Positions 51,574 to 60,813 of a stretch of 64,000 bases of DNA are shown piece after piece; position 1 is the stretch's first letter, and each line of letters opens with the position of its first letter. This DNA comes from Mucilaginibacter aquatilis. Lineage in GTDB: Bacteria; Bacteroidota; Bacteroidia; Sphingobacteriales; Sphingobacteriaceae. The stretch spans positions 744,001-808,000 of the forward strand of contig NZ_WQLA01000001.1 of the NCBI RefSeq assembly GCF_009755275.1, in the 5' to 3' direction. The notes beneath the pieces were generated by a model, which searched no databases, had not been told where the DNA came from, and saw only the letters and a list, made by a program, of their open reading frames with translations. Made by a program: the position numbers and the translations under genes.

Positions 51574-54500
51574 ATGAACTTTACCAAAACCAATAACCTG
51601 TTCGGTTGGCTAACCTTTTTGATTGCTGCCGTTACCTATACGCTCACGCTTGAACCATCAACCAGTTTTTGGGATTGCGGCGAGTTTATTGCCTGTATAT
51701 ATCGTCTGCAGGTAGCTCACCAGCCGGGTGCGCCCCTGTTTACTATGATAGGCAAAGCTTTTTCGCTGCTATCATTTGGTGATGTTACCAAAGTAGCCTA
51801 CTGGACTAACATGGCCTCGGCCCTGTCAAGTGCTGCTACCATACTATTCCTGTTTTGGAGTATCACCATGCTTGCCAAGAAGATTTTGGTAAAGAAAGCC
51901 GAAGACCTGAACACTACCAATACTATACTCATTATTGGAGCAGGACTGGTTGGCGCGCTGGCTTATACATTTTCAGATACTTTTTGGTTCTCGGCCGTAG
52001 AGTCGGAGGTATATGCGCAATCATCATTATGTACTGCAATTGTGTTTTGGGCAATTTTAAAATTTGATGCACATGCGGATGAGCCTTATGCCGACCGCTG
52101 GATAATTTTCATAGCATACATTATGGGTTTATCAATAGGCGTTCACTTGCTCAACTTACTGGTTATTCCGGTTATTGCACTAATATTTTACTTCCGCAGG
52201 GCGAAAAACGTTACAACCGCAGGTACCATATGGGCATTTGTTATTGGTATAGTTGTGTTAGGTTTGGTACTGTGGGGCCTTATTCAATACACCGTTAAAG
52301 GTGCAGCTTACGCCGATTTATTGTTTGTAAACCAGTTTGGTTTCAGCTTTAACAGCGGTGCAATCATATTCTACCTGTTAGTTATCGTAACGCTTATTGC
52401 AGGTATTTTCTACTCTGTAACTACATCATTTGCTGCCCTAATTACTGCCGTTGCCTGTTTTGTTATAGCGCTTACTATAAGCGGGGGCATAGCAGGCTTT
52501 ATTGCTGCAGGCGTTGTGTTAGCAATTTTAGAGTACGTTTTAAAAGTACGCGAAAAACGTTACTCGTTAAATATGGTACTTATATGTACGGTATTTATAC
52601 TTTTAGGCTACAGCTCTTTTGTAATGATTGTGGTTAGAGCCAAAGCAGGCACCAACTTAAATAACAGTGATCCGCAGGATGCTTTTGCACTTAACAGCTA
52701 CCTCAACCGTGACCAGTACGGTGAAACACCTTTAGTGTACGGTCAGTATTTTGATGGTAAGCCTGTTGAGCAAACTGATGGTGCCACCATTTACCGCCGT
52801 GGTGCTACCAAATATGAAATTGCGGGTAAAAAGCTTAAAACCAAATACGATCATAACACCCTATTCCCTCGCATATTTGACTCTGATGCCCGTAAGGCCG
52901 GCTTTTACCGCGACTGGCTGCAAATGAGTCCGGAGGAAACCCCAACCATGAAGCATAACCTGGGATTCTTCTTTAGCTGGCAAATACAGCAAATGTATAA
53001 CCGTTACTTTTTATGGAACTTTTGGGGCCGCAGTAACGATATGGATGGCCAGAATGACAGCAACGGTTTAGATGGTAACTGGACCAGCGGACTGAACTTT
53101 GGCAAACAACTACCTTACAGCGTTACAGAAAGCAAAGCTTACAACCGCTTATACGCACTTCCTTTCATTTTGGGCGTACTGGGTTTAATTTACCACTTCA
53201 CTAATGGTAAACGCGATGCCGGTGTGGTTGCCGTATTATTCTTCTTTACTGGTTTGGCTATTGTATTATACCTCAACCAAAATCCGCTGCAACCCCGCGA
53301 ACGCGACTACGCTTATGTAGGTTCGTTTTACGTGTTTGCCATATGGATAGGCTTAGGCGTTTTATTTGTTGCCGATTTAATAAGCAAAGCATTAAACCGT
53401 AAAACAGCAGGCATTATAGCCACTACAGTTTGTTTACTGGCTGTGCCTGTTTTAATGGCTTTCCAGGAGTGGGATGACCATGACAGGTCAACCAAAATGA
53501 CACCGCATGATATGGCTTGCAACTACCTAAACTCATGTGCACCAAATGCTATTTTGTTTACCTATGGTGATAACGACACTTACCCATTATGGTATGCACA
53601 AGAGGTAGAAGGTGTAAGGCCTGACGTGCGCATTGTAAACCTTAGTTTATTAGGCACCGACTGGTATATACGCCAGATGAAGCAAAAAATGAACGACTCA
53701 GAGCCGCTGCCGTTAAGCATGCCTAACGAAAAATTTGCAGCAGGTATACGTGATATCATTTACTACAGCGATCAAATGGATATTAAAGACACAGTAGAAT
53801 TGAAAGAAGTATTTGACTTTATTACATCAGATAAACCTGAAGCAATGGTTGAATATGATAGCGGCACCCGCATGAATTATTTACCTACTAAACAATTCAA
53901 GCTAACTATTAATGCCGATGAGGTAGTAAAATCAGGTACTGTTCCGGCTAACCAAAAAGATCAGATAGTGCCTGCCATGGAGTGGAAGTTCAATTCGAAC
54001 TATGTTACCAAAGACAACCTTGCTTTGATTGATTTATTGGCGCATAACAACTGGAAACGCCCAATTTACTTTGCAATAACTGTTGGCAACGAAAACATGA
54101 TGGGACTTGACAAGTACATGCACGATGAAGGTTTTGCATATCACCTGCAGCCGCTTAAGCCTGATACCGCTGCTAATGCACCCGAGCCAACCAACACATT
54201 GATTATGTACAATAACATGATGACCAAGTACAAGTGGGGTAATATGAAAACAGCTAAATACCTTGATCATGAATCGGTTACCATGTTCTTCCCTATTATA
54301 CAAAAGCAATTTAACAGCATGATAGCCAACCTTCAAAAAGAAGGACACAATGATTTGGCTATAAAAGCATTGAAACGCTATGAAGAGGTAATGCCTGATA
54401 ACATTCCTTTCGGAGAAATTGCATTACGTAAGTTTTACCTGGTTCAAAATGCATATCAACTAGGGCAAACCCAGTTAGCCAACAAATGGACTAACCAGTT

Positions 54501-54717
54501 AGATGACTTTATTAAAAACTCACTCGATTATAATTATAACGTGTTGCAAAACAGCAATGGACAGCTTAGCCAACGCGATATACAATTGGGCATGTACATG
54601 CTTAATGGATTGATGCAGTTAACTGAAACCTATCATGAAACAGCGCTGAATAAAACGCTTGCAACCAGCTTTAAAGGTTATGAAAGCAAGTTTGGTAATG
54701 TGCTGGGAGGCCAGTAA
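51574..54717 (+). CDS. GT117-type (DUF2723) large membrane glycosyltransferase-like protein
   Basis: A 1047-residue protein of the DUF2723 family, grouped with protein O-mannosyltransferase-like GT-C enzymes. The N-terminal signature is TLTLEPSTSFWDCGEFIACIYRLQVAHQPGAPLFTMIG. About 12-14 helices run to residue 650, with NQNPLQPRERDYAYVGSFY between. A soluble C-terminal half follows (FTYGDNDTYPLWYAQEVEGVRPDVRIVNLSLLGTDWY). It is probably an envelope glycosyltransferase; donor and acceptor are unknown. ATG 51574 was preferred over GTG 51514, because a -7-like TAATTTCG falls between them. Confidence 0.9.
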   Translation: MNFTKTNNLFGWLTFLIAAVTYTLTLEPSTSFWDCGEFIACIYRLQVAHQPGAPLFTMIGKAFSLLSFGDVTKVAYWTNMASALSSAATILFLFWSITMLAKKILVKKAEDLNTTNTILIIGAGLVGALAYTFSDTFWFSAVESEVYAQSSLCTAIVFWAILKFDAHADEPYADRWIIFIAYIMGLSIGVHLLNLLVIPVIALIFYFRRAKNVTTAGTIWAFVIGIVVLGLVLWGLIQYTVKGAAYADLLFVNQFGFSFNSGAIIFYLLVIVTLIAGIFYSVTTSFAALITAVACFVIALTISGGIAGFIAAGVVLAILEYVLKVREKRYSLNMVLICTVFILLGYSSFVMIVVRAKAGTNLNNSDPQDAFALNSYLNRDQYGETPLVYGQYFDGKPVEQTDGATIYRRGATKYEIAGKKLKTKYDHNTLFPRIFDSDARKAGFYRDWLQMSPEETPTMKHNLGFFFSWQIQQMYNRYFLWNFWGRSNDMDGQNDSNGLDGNWTSGLNFGKQLPYSVTESKAYNRLYALPFILGVLGLIYHFTNGKRDAGVVAVLFFFTGLAIVLYLNQNPLQPRERDYAYVGSFYVFAIWIGLGVLFVADLISKALNRKTAGIIATTVCLLAVPVLMAFQEWDDHDRSTKMTPHDMACNYLNSCAPNAILFTYGDNDTYPLWYAQEVEGVRPDVRIVNLSLLGTDWYIRQMKQKMNDSEPLPLSMPNEKFAAGIRDIIYYSDQMDIKDTVELKEVFDFITSDKPEAMVEYDSGTRMNYLPTKQFKLTINADEVVKSGTVPANQKDQIVPAMEWKFNSNYVTKDNLALIDLLAHNNWKRPIYFAITVGNENMMGLDKYMHDEGFAYHLQPLKPDTAANAPEPTNTLIMYNNMMTKYKWGNMKTAKYLDHESVTMFFPIIQKQFNSMIANLQKEGHNDLAIKALKRYEEVMPDNIPFGEIALRKFYLVQNAYQLGQTQLANKWTNQLDDFIKNSLDYNYNVLQNSNGQLSQRDIQLGMYMLNGLMQLTETYHETALNKTLATSFKGYESKFGNVLGGQ

Positions 54718-54736
54718 AACCATAAATTATTAAACA

Positions 54737-54768
54737 AAAACGCCAGGATATATTCCCGGCGTTTTTTG
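54737..54768 (+). terminator. Terminator of the GT117-type gene
   Basis: AAAACGCC and GGCGTTTT arms with an internal loop and T6 tail. Its A-rich left side may also serve the minus-strand lipoprotein gene. Confidence 0.85.
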
Positions 54769-54796
54769 TTTAATATAAGTTGCAATTAGTTTATCA

Positions 54797-54949
54797 TCAT
54801 TGCTTTTCCTTCCTTTCATGCTTTGGCTTATCACTATCATGCGGAAAGCGCTTACCTCGTTGAGCGGTATTAGGGTTGCGGTTAAACAATGAGCAGCTGC
54901 TTAACAGCAAAAAGCAGCTTATAGCTATGCAAAGACTTTTATTTTTCAT
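54797..54949 (-). CDS. Small lipoprotein, 50 residues
   Basis: ATG at 54949 opens 50 codons. A basic start (MKNKS) and hydrophobic stretch (LCIAISCFLLL) lead to the lipobox LSSC, followed by a short basic, proline-containing tail (RGKRFPHDSDKPKHERKEKQ). The mature lipopeptide would be about 32 residues, attached at Cys19. AGGAAGAAG precedes the ATG. A terminator-like hairpin lies beyond its stop. Function unknown; similar mini-lipoproteins are common in Bacteroidota. Confidence 0.6.
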   Translation of the reverse strand: MKNKSLCIAISCFLLLSSCSLFNRNPNTAQRGKRFPHDSDKPKHERKEKQ

Positions 54950-55028
54950 TACTTCTTCCTTTTGTTACTACAACCCGCAACTAAAACATAGCAGCTGATT
55001 ATTAACGCAATTTAAAAACTCTTTACAA

Positions 55029-55063
55029 ACAAAGAAGCCGGATATAATTTCCGGCTTCTTTGT
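55029..55063. terminator. Strong hairpin after the M13 peptidase gene
   Basis: A 14-bp perfect stem (ACAAAGAAGCCGGA with its inverse) and 7-nt loop. The U-tract on the minus strand is weak, but position and stability support termination. Confidence 0.7.
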
Positions 55064-55102
55064 TATACGAGCTTAAGAGACTAATAGTTCACAAATAACA
55101 AA

Positions 55103-57151
55103 CTACCAGATTTTTATCCTCTTGTCCTCCGGCTTATAAAGCTTATCGCCCGGTTTAATGTTGAATGCTTTGTACCATGCATCAATATTACTTAGCGGAC
55201 CATTTACGCGATACATTTCAGGCGAGTGCGGGTCAACGCTTAATCGCATTCTTAATGATTCGTCGCGGCTTTTAATGCGCCACACTTGTGCGTAAGCTAA
55301 AAAGAAGCGCTGATCGGGCGTTAAACCATCTATTTTGGTATTGCCCTTGCCTTGAGGGGTATTTTTAAACGCCTGGTAAGCAATTGCCACACCACCGTTA
55401 TCAGCAATGTTTTCGCCTAAGGTAAGGTTACCATTTACATGCTGGTTATCCAAAATGGTGTAAGCACTGTACTGAGTGGCAATGGCGGCAGTTTTAGCCT
55501 TAAATTTAGTTTCGTCATTTTTGGTCCACCAAACTTTAAGGTTACCGTCCTTATCATACTGGCTGCCCTGGTCATCGAAACCATGGGTCATTTCATGTCC
55601 AATTACTGCGCCAATGGCGCCATAATTAATCGCATCATCCGCATCTTTATCAAAGAACGGAAACTGCAGTATACCAGCCGGGAAAACGATTTCATTAAAG
55701 CTTGGATTATAATAAGCATTAACTGTTGGCGGTGTCATACCCCACTCTGTTTTATCCACAGTTTTGTTAATCCGGTCAATTTTTTCCTTGTAATTATGTT
55801 TAGCTGCCGTTTGTACGTTTTTGAAAAACTCTCCCCTGTTAACATCTATATCATCATACTTTTTCCACTTATCAGGGTAACCTATTTTCTTAGTAAAAGA
55901 GTTCAGCTTATCTTCCGCTTTCTTCTTCGTTTCATCACCCATCCAGTCAAGCTTTTGTATGCGGTCACGATAAACATCCTGCAGGTTATTCACCAAATCA
56001 AGCATACGCTTTTTAGCATCAGCAGGAAAGTACTTCTCTACATATAACTGACCAAGCAATTCACCTAAATCATCGTCAGTTTCTTGAACAATGGCTTTCC
56101 AACGCTCCTGCTGTGACTTTTGCCCGTTAAGTTTACGACCAAAGAAGTCAAATCTTGCGTCTCTGAATGGCTTGCTCAAATAACTTGACCAGCTGTTTAG
56201 AGCCATAAAGCTTAATTTGTTTTTCCAAACCTCAATAGGTTGTGTTTTAAGCAGCTTGCCTAATGCTACGTAATATTTAGGCTGCCCAACCAATATTGTA
56301 TCGGTGCTGATGCCCATGCGCTTGAAAACATCTTTAATATCAATTTCAGGTACCTGCTGCTGTAATTGATTTACCGTATACTTATGATAGTTTTTTACAG
56401 GGTCGCGCAGTTCAACCGGAGTTGAATGTGATTGGGCAATTGTAGTTTCAAGTTTTAATATATCACCGGCATTTTTTGCAGCAGTAGCAGCATCTGTACC
56501 TGTAAGCGTAAACATTTTGGTTATGTAATCTACATAAGCTTTACGTATACTAACTGATGCCGAGTCGGTTTTAAAGTAATAATCGCGATTAGGCATACCT
56601 AAGCCGGCCTGTGAAAACTGAGCTAAGTTCTTGGTGCTGTTTTTATCATCGGGACCAACATAAAGTCCTATCATATAGCCCCCACCATCTTTGTAACTGT
56701 CGGCTATAAAAGCGGTTAGGTCCTTATAGTCTTTTATGCTTTTTATCTTATCAAGGGTTGGCTTTAGGGGTGTATAGCCTAATTTTTCTATAGCTACTGT
56801 ATCCATACCACTGGCGTACATATCGGCTACCTTCTGTTCATTGCTTCCTTTGTCGTGCTCCTGCTTAGATATGTCAACCAAAATTTTGTTCAAATTTTTA
56901 AGGTTATCATCATACAAGGTAAAAAATGAACCCCAGCCCGATTGGCTTTCCGGGATTTTAGTTTTTTTGAGCCACGAGCCACTGGCATATTCAAAAAAGT
57001 TATCGCCAGGATTTACGGTTGTATCCATTGCCGATTTATCGAAAAACACGGTACGCTTTGGCACCTCTGCCGATTTATCCTTGGGCTGTTGTTTGCAGGC
57101 TGCTACGGCCAGTGCAGGCGCGGCCAGTATTAACCACTTATTTATTTTCAT
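55103..57151 (-). CDS. M13-family metallopeptidase (PepO/neprilysin-like) lipoprotein
   Basis: A 682-residue peptidase with a lipoprotein signal (lipobox AVAAC, C19). The long N-terminal PF05649 domain contains NFFEYASGSWLKKTKIP. The catalytic PF01431 domain has NAYYNPSFNEIVFPAGIL, the zinc motif VIGHEMTHGFDDQG and downstream ENIADNGG. It ends with RVNGPLSNIDAWYKAFNIKPGDKLY. It degrades peptides at the cell surface or in the periplasm. The family name is certain; the target is unknown. Confidence 0.95.
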   Translation of the reverse strand: MKINKWLILAAPALAVAACKQQPKDKSAEVPKRTVFFDKSAMDTTVNPGDNFFEYASGSWLKKTKIPESQSGWGSFFTLYDDNLKNLNKILVDISKQEHDKGSNEQKVADMYASGMDTVAIEKLGYTPLKPTLDKIKSIKDYKDLTAFIADSYKDGGGYMIGLYVGPDDKNSTKNLAQFSQAGLGMPNRDYYFKTDSASVSIRKAYVDYITKMFTLTGTDAATAAKNAGDILKLETTIAQSHSTPVELRDPVKNYHKYTVNQLQQQVPEIDIKDVFKRMGISTDTILVGQPKYYVALGKLLKTQPIEVWKNKLSFMALNSWSSYLSKPFRDARFDFFGRKLNGQKSQQERWKAIVQETDDDLGELLGQLYVEKYFPADAKKRMLDLVNNLQDVYRDRIQKLDWMGDETKKKAEDKLNSFTKKIGYPDKWKKYDDIDVNRGEFFKNVQTAAKHNYKEKIDRINKTVDKTEWGMTPPTVNAYYNPSFNEIVFPAGILQFPFFDKDADDAINYGAIGAVIGHEMTHGFDDQGSQYDKDGNLKVWWTKNDETKFKAKTAAIATQYSAYTILDNQHVNGNLTLGENIADNGGVAIAYQAFKNTPQGKGNTKIDGLTPDQRFFLAYAQVWRIKSRDESLRMRLSVDPHSPEMYRVNGPLSNIDAWYKAFNIKPGDKLYKPEDKRIKIW

Positions 57152-57385
57152 AAAGTTAAAGTTTCATTAAAGATGAATAACCTCTTACAATAAAACAATA
57201 GCTGTTTAATAATCTGCATAACCGCACTTGTTTACCTAGCATCAAAACTTACACTCAATTTGTTGATAACCAACTAAATGTTAACAAATAAATCACACAC
57301 ACGTTACGTTTATATGAATATGTATCGCTTACTTTTATAGACCCTAAAAAGGTCATCAATAAATTTTTAACCTAACGTAAATTTT

Positions 57386-57859
57386 ATGACCTGGAGAAAA
57401 TTTAGCGGTGAAGTACTGCGCACCCCCATCATTGAAGAAGTTGAACATGCCATTGAGCGCGAATGCGCACTTGGTAACAAGCTGAAAGTTTGCATTGGTA
57501 CAGACTCGCAGGTGAAAGGCGAAATAACCGACTTTGCTACCGTAATTGTTTTTTTGAGAGAGCAGCGCGGTGGGTTTATGTTCATACATCAGGAGCGTAC
57601 CACCAAGAAAATGAGCATCAAGGAGCGCATGTTAAATGAGGTTCAAAAATCAATTGACATAGCCTACCACCTGTGCGACTTGCTTGATGTATACGATGTT
57701 GATTTGGAAGTGCATGCCGACATTAACACCAACCCTATGTTTAAATCAAACCAAGCGCTGCACGAAGCCATGGGTTATATACTGGGCATGGGCTTTGTAT
57801 TTAAAGCTAAACCCGAGGCCTTTGCCAGTTCGTACTGCGCTAACAAAATGGTGCAATAG
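57386..57859 (+). CDS. YkuK-type DUF458 protein (RNase H-like)
   Basis: A 157-residue protein of DUF458: CIGTDSQVKGEITDFATVIVFLR (acidic D in a strand, RNase H-like), RTTKKMSIKERMLNEVQKSI, DLEVHADINTNPMFKSN and KAKPEAFASSYCANKMV. The D, E and D positions fit a metal-binding nuclease-like site, but activity is not established for the family as far as I know. It is monocistronic. Confidence 0.85.
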   Translation: MTWRKFSGEVLRTPIIEEVEHAIERECALGNKLKVCIGTDSQVKGEITDFATVIVFLREQRGGFMFIHQERTTKKMSIKERMLNEVQKSIDIAYHLCDLLDVYDVDLEVHADINTNPMFKSNQALHEAMGYILGMGFVFKAKPEAFASSYCANKMVQ

Positions 57860-57932
57860 CGCTCATTTAAATTAAATCTACCAATTTAGTATACTTTTAC
57901 TATTTTAGTTGATTGAATAATTGAATTCGCTT

Positions 57933-58463
57933 ATGAAAAACCTTTTGATGTTCCTTGTTTTAGGAATGACAGCTTTTGTCTCCAAAGCTCAGGATGCGGC
58001 AACAGATGCCACCACCTTAACCAAAATTGGCCAGCAGGTGCCGGTGTTTGAGTTTAAACTAAACAAAGACAAAACAGCATCTATCAACGACTACAAGGGC
58101 AAAATAGTAATGTTAAATTTTTTTGCCACCTGGTGCCCGCCATGCAGACAGGAGTTTCCTCGCGTGCAAAAAGAAATATGGGAAAAATATAAAGACAATC
58201 CTAAATTTGCTTTAATGGCATTTGCCCGCCAGGAAGGCTGGGAGAAAGTACTTCCGTTTAAAGAGAGCAACAAGTACACTTTCAATATTTTAACCGATGA
58301 AAGTCGCGCTATATTCAGTTTGTTTGCAACGCAATCAATACCCCGCAGTGTAGTATTGGACGAGGACGGCAAAATCATCTACCAGTCGATTGGATATTCA
58401 GATAAAGATTTTAGCGAGCTACTGACCTTGTTAGACAGCCGTTTAAAAAAACCATTACCGTAA
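57933..58463 (+). CDS. TlpA-like thioredoxin-fold secreted protein
   Basis: A 176-residue protein with a signal peptide (about 1-20, cleavage after KAQ). A thioredoxin fold with active site FFATWCPPCRQEFPRV (CPPC) and the cis-Pro segment SIPRSVVLDEDGKI follows. This is the AhpC/TSA-redoxin-like TlpA group acting in the periplasm, possibly reducing disulfides in cytochrome maturation or repair. The ATG at 57933 was chosen over TTG 57921. It lies 17 bp upstream of the SRPBCC gene. Confidence 0.92.
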   Translation: MKNLLMFLVLGMTAFVSKAQDAATDATTLTKIGQQVPVFEFKLNKDKTASINDYKGKIVMLNFFATWCPPCRQEFPRVQKEIWEKYKDNPKFALMAFARQEGWEKVLPFKESNKYTFNILTDESRAIFSLFATQSIPRSVVLDEDGKIIYQSIGYSDKDFSELLTLLDSRLKKPLP

Positions 58464-58480
58464 TTTACGGTTGTGGTTAT

Positions 58481-58948
58481 GTGAAAACTTATGAACGCCG
58501 CTGGGAGCAATTTATACCCATTAGTTTGAATGAAGCCTGGGACTTCTTTTCGTCGCCATTAAACCTCGAAAAAATCACCCCATCCTCCATGAAGTTTATT
58601 GTTACATCGCCTTACACGCCCGATACTAAAATGTATCCGGGAATGGTCATTACTTATAAAGTATCGCCTCTGTTTGGCATTAAGCTAAACTGGATGACCG
58701 AGATTACGCACGTGCAAGACAAGGTTTACTTTGTAGATGAGCAACGTTTTGGCCCTTACGCCCTTTGGCATCATCAGCATCACTTTAAAGAAGTTGACGG
58801 AGGCGTACAGATGACGGATATACTAAATTACGCCATTGGATATGGCCCGGCCGGGTTAATAGCAAACCGGGTACTGGTTAAAAATAAAATTGAGGAAATA
58901 TTTAACTACCGCACAAAAGCTATTGAAAAAATGTTTGGTAAAGCTTAG
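58481..58948 (+). CDS. SRPBCC-family ligand-binding-like protein
   Basis: A 155-residue START/SRPBCC-fold protein: EQFIPISLNEAWDFFSSPLNLEKITPSSMKF, PGMVITYKVSPLFGIKLNWMTEITHV, FVDEQRFGPYALWHHQHHFKEVDGGVQMTDIL and YRTKAIEKMF. No ATG fits the frame, so a GTG start is called; it directly follows the TlpA-like gene. Family members bind lipids or other hydrophobic ligands. The ligand is unknown. Confidence 0.85.
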   Translation: MKTYERRWEQFIPISLNEAWDFFSSPLNLEKITPSSMKFIVTSPYTPDTKMYPGMVITYKVSPLFGIKLNWMTEITHVQDKVYFVDEQRFGPYALWHHQHHFKEVDGGVQMTDILNYAIGYGPAGLIANRVLVKNKIEEIFNYRTKAIEKMFGKA

Positions 58949-58965
58949 CTGATGTTGAGCTGATT

Positions 58966-59003
58966 AAAAAGGAAGTACAAACCCAGGTACTTCCTTTTTT
59001 TAT
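58966..59003 (+). terminator. Terminator after the SRPBCC gene
   Basis: AAAAAGGAAGTAC and GTACTTCCTTTTT form a 13-bp stem and 8-nt loop with a T7 end. Confidence 0.9.
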
Positions 59004-59044
59004 GTCATTGTTTTTGTTTATTTGCTTAATAAATCCTCGCGCAA

Positions 59045-60712
59045 ATGAAACTCCGTTTTAACGTTCTGCCTTTAGCTTTGTTACTGCTTGCCACCTTAAC
59101 AGCCTCGGCACAATTAATGCAAAAAAAAGAAACGTATACACGTGCCGATTCATTACGGGGAATGCTCACACCGTTGCGTACAGCTTACGATATTAATTAC
59201 TATCACCTTGATGTTAAGTTTGACATTGATAAGAAATTTATAAGCGGTAGTAACCTTTTTAAGTTTACCGCTACTCAAAACTTCAATAAACTGCAATTTG
59301 ACTTATATGCTAACCTTAAGGTTGAAAAGGTACAATACAAAGGTAGGGAGCTGCCATTTGCCCGCGAGGCTGCAGCAGTATTTATAACGTTCCCAAAAAC
59401 CATAACCAAGGGCAGTAAAGAGGAATTTATTGTTTACTATTCGGGCAATCCAACAGTAGCCAAACGGGCTCCGTGGGACGGGGGCGTTGTTTACACTTTA
59501 GATTCACTGGGCAAGCCATATGTAGCTACTGCCTGCCAGGGTGCCGGTGCAAGCATTTGGTGGCCTACTAAAGATCATCAAAGTGATGAGGTTGATAGTA
59601 TGCTGATAAGCATCAGCGTACCCAAAGGATTAAAGGATGTATCAAACGGACGGTTACGTAAAGTAACAGAACTTGCCGACGGCTACACCCGCTTTGATTG
59701 GTTTGTTGCCAACCCCATAAACAATTACGATGTTGCCGCCAACATTGCTAACTACAACCATATGGAAGATAGTTACGCCGGTGAAAAAGGCACCCTTACT
59801 ATTGATTATTGGGTGTTACCCTATCATCAGCAAGCTGCCGAAAAACAATTTGGGCGTGATGTTAAACGGATGCTCAAATCATTTGAGTACTGGTTTGGCC
59901 CATACCCATGGTACGAAGATGGTTACAAGCTGGTTGAAACACCGCACCTGGGCATGGAACATCAAAGCGCCGTTGCCTATGGCAATCGTTACCGCAACGG
60001 TTATTTAGGTCGCGACTTATCAGGCACAGGTCTTGGCCTTACCTGGGATTTTATAATAGTGCATGAAAGCGGGCACGAGTGGTTTGGCAATAACATAACC
60101 TCCAAAGATATTGCTGATATGTGGTTGCATGAAAGCTTTACCAATTATTCTGAATCGCTTTTTATTGAAACCTATTCGGGCAAACAGGCAGGTTTGGAAT
60201 ACTTAAAGGGCCTGCGCAAAATAATTCAGAATGATATACCCATTATTGGCCCTTACAATGTAAACAAAGAGGGTTCGGGCGATATGTACCCTAAGGGAGC
60301 CAACATGCTGGGCCTCATACGCACTTTGGTTAACAATGATGATAAGTGGCGTGCCATATTACGTGGGTTAAATAAAACCTTCTACCATCAAACGGTTACT
60401 ACGGCGCAAATTGAAAATTATATGAGTAAAGAAGCTGGTATTAACCTTTCCCCTGTTTTTGACCAGTACCTGCGCTATAAAGACATTCCAACCCTCGACC
60501 TGAAATTTGAAAATGGCAAAATTTATGCTAAGTGGACAACCGACGTTAAAAACTTCAACGTACCCGTAAAGCTTGGCAAAAAAGGCGGTGAACTCTATTT
60601 TGTTAAATTGAATAACGAGTATGCACCAGTAAACTTTCCGGGGTTAACTAAGGATAACTTGGAAATTGACACCCTTGATTATTACATTAAAGTTAACGGC
60701 CTGGCAAAATAA
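59045..60712 (+). CDS. M1-family metallopeptidase (aminopeptidase N-like), secreted
   Basis: A 555-residue peptidase with a signal peptide (about 1-23, cleavage after ASAQ). The N-terminal beta domain contains YHLDVKFDIDKKFISG. The exopeptidase loop is GMEHQSAVAYGN (GAMEN variant). The zinc motif HESGHEWFGN is followed by WLHESFTNYSE (HExxH-x18-E). The C-terminal helical domain of full-length aminopeptidase N is missing, as usual in this subfamily. It is monocistronic, after a terminator. Confidence 0.93.
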   Translation: MKLRFNVLPLALLLLATLTASAQLMQKKETYTRADSLRGMLTPLRTAYDINYYHLDVKFDIDKKFISGSNLFKFTATQNFNKLQFDLYANLKVEKVQYKGRELPFAREAAAVFITFPKTITKGSKEEFIVYYSGNPTVAKRAPWDGGVVYTLDSLGKPYVATACQGAGASIWWPTKDHQSDEVDSMLISISVPKGLKDVSNGRLRKVTELADGYTRFDWFVANPINNYDVAANIANYNHMEDSYAGEKGTLTIDYWVLPYHQQAAEKQFGRDVKRMLKSFEYWFGPYPWYEDGYKLVETPHLGMEHQSAVAYGNRYRNGYLGRDLSGTGLGLTWDFIIVHESGHEWFGNNITSKDIADMWLHESFTNYSESLFIETYSGKQAGLEYLKGLRKIIQNDIPIIGPYNVNKEGSGDMYPKGANMLGLIRTLVNNDDKWRAILRGLNKTFYHQTVTTAQIENYMSKEAGINLSPVFDQYLRYKDIPTLDLKFENGKIYAKWTTDVKNFNVPVKLGKKGGELYFVKLNNEYAPVNFPGLTKDNLEIDTLDYYIKVNGLAK

Positions 60713-60787
60713 CTAACAGTAACTTAGGGTTGGCTTAAGTAATAAGTTTGACCGGCATGTAAGCAATAAAAAAGGCTACAATTTAGC

Positions 60788-60796
60788 TACCTTTGC
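60788..60796 (+). promoter_or_regulatory. -7 promoter element TACCTTTGC of the GT39-type gene
   Basis: An exact TAnnTTTG(C) match. It lies over the TTG at 60793, so that longer start would precede transcription; the ATG at 60814 is favoured. Confidence 0.65.
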
Positions 60797-60813
60797 AGCA
60801 TCTGCCTATCAGT

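Noticed and set aside
55439..56047. 202-codon plus-strand frame opposite the M13 peptidase
   Set aside because: Antisense to the conserved catalytic region containing GHEMTHGFDD; hydrophobic runs are a by-product of the reverse frame.
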